20,466 bases of DNA from Silene noctiflora. Its lineage: Eukaryota > Streptophyta > Magnoliopsida > Caryophyllales > Caryophyllaceae. The position numbers were made by a program, and so were the translations under genes. The notes beneath the pieces were generated by a model that was not told where the DNA came from, ran no database searches, and was given only the letters and a program-made list of their open reading frames with translations. Positions 20,066 through 20,466 of this stretch are shown here, one piece after another. The stretch covers positions 57,207-77,672 of the forward strand of contig VHZZ01006335.1 of the NCBI GenBank assembly GCA_009801015.1. The letters are read 5' to 3'. Each line of letters begins with the position of its first letter. Position 1 is the stretch's first letter.

Positions 20066-20200
20066 ACCCTGTTCTTTTGGACTGAAATTGTCTGAACTGA
20101 ACTGAACTGAACTTAATGGGGCTGAACTGAACTGAACTGGACTGAATTTAATGGAGTTGAACTGAACTGAACTGAACTTAATGGAGTTGAACTGAAATAA
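20066..20200. repeat. CTGAA-based repeat block, possible MITE end
   Basis: CCCTGTTCTTTTGGACTGAAATTG is followed by three blocks of (ACTGA)n, each broken by a TTTAATGG or CTTAATGG segment (near 20112, 20148 and 20178). This gives a simple repeat inside a larger period of about 32-36 bp. The opening CCCTGTTCTTTTGGACTGAA resembles the end of a hAT-type MITE. The opposite end is not seen. Confidence 0.6.
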
Positions 20201-20390
20201 TAATAAAAAGATTGTAACAACAACGAATAATAATAATAATAATGAAATATATTAATAATAATAACTAAAAAATAAATATGATAAGTATAATATAATAATA
20301 ATATAAATATAAATATTATAAATAATAATAGTAAATATAATGAATAATATTAATAATAGGTCTAATAATAATATATTAATATAATTATTT
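20201..20390. repeat. AT-rich AAT/ATA trinucleotide-like stretch
   Basis: The stretch is almost pure A and T, dominated by AATAAT and ATAATA runs with interruptions. It is low-complexity and directly follows the CTGAA block. No gene is present from here to the end of the window. Confidence 0.8.
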
Positions 20391-20466
20391 CGGGTCAAAA
20401 CAATCAAGTCAGCGTTGCTTGAGTCTGGGTCAGGTCAAAACTCTCCTTTCGGATATATGCTAGGTT

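Noticed and set aside
1..20466. A new multi-gene biological system
   Set aside because: Only two host genes are present, both of well-known families and without functional linkage. The rest is transposon-derived or plain intergenic DNA.

Overview
This window is nuclear DNA from a flowering plant, most likely a eudicot. It is AT-rich, its two genes are split by canonical GT-AG introns, and the gene-free DNA is dense with LTR-retrotransposon pieces and MITE-type foldback elements. No prokaryotic features, CRISPR arrays, rRNA genes or tRNA genes were seen. Single ambiguous bases (n) stand at 295, 318 and 491.

Layout. Positions 1-7400 hold no host gene that I can support. They contain a probable Ty1/copia LTR with its primer-binding site (minus orientation), a 319-bp MITE, a TATA-bearing LTR-like leader, a 995-bp foldback element with a perfect 8-bp target duplication, decayed copia pol sequence split into two opposite orientations, a GC-rich LTR-like patch and a possible Stowaway-like relic. 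Positions 7604-11245 (+) hold a complete seven-exon pectate lyase gene (438 aa, secreted, PL1 family). Positions 11246-14071 separate two convergent genes. This spacer holds a 747-bp Mutator-like (MULE) derivative with 199/200-bp terminal inverted repeats, a perfect 9-bp target duplication and a transposase remnant, plus a Stowaway-like MITE and a SINE-like tail. Positions 14072-19850 (-) hold a complete eight-exon inosine triphosphate pyrophosphatase (ITPase/HAM1 family) gene of 202 aa. It includes a 10-nt microexon and a 3.4-kb intron full of nested repeats. The right edge (20066-20400) has a CTGAA-based repeat and an AT-rich trinucleotide stretch.

The two genes have unrelated jobs: cell-wall pectin cleavage outside the cell, and removal of non-canonical purine nucleotides inside it. 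Nothing suggests joint function beyond convergent orientation. I found no convincing new multi-gene system. The notable material is the gene architecture (the microexon) and several well-delimited non-autonomous transposons.
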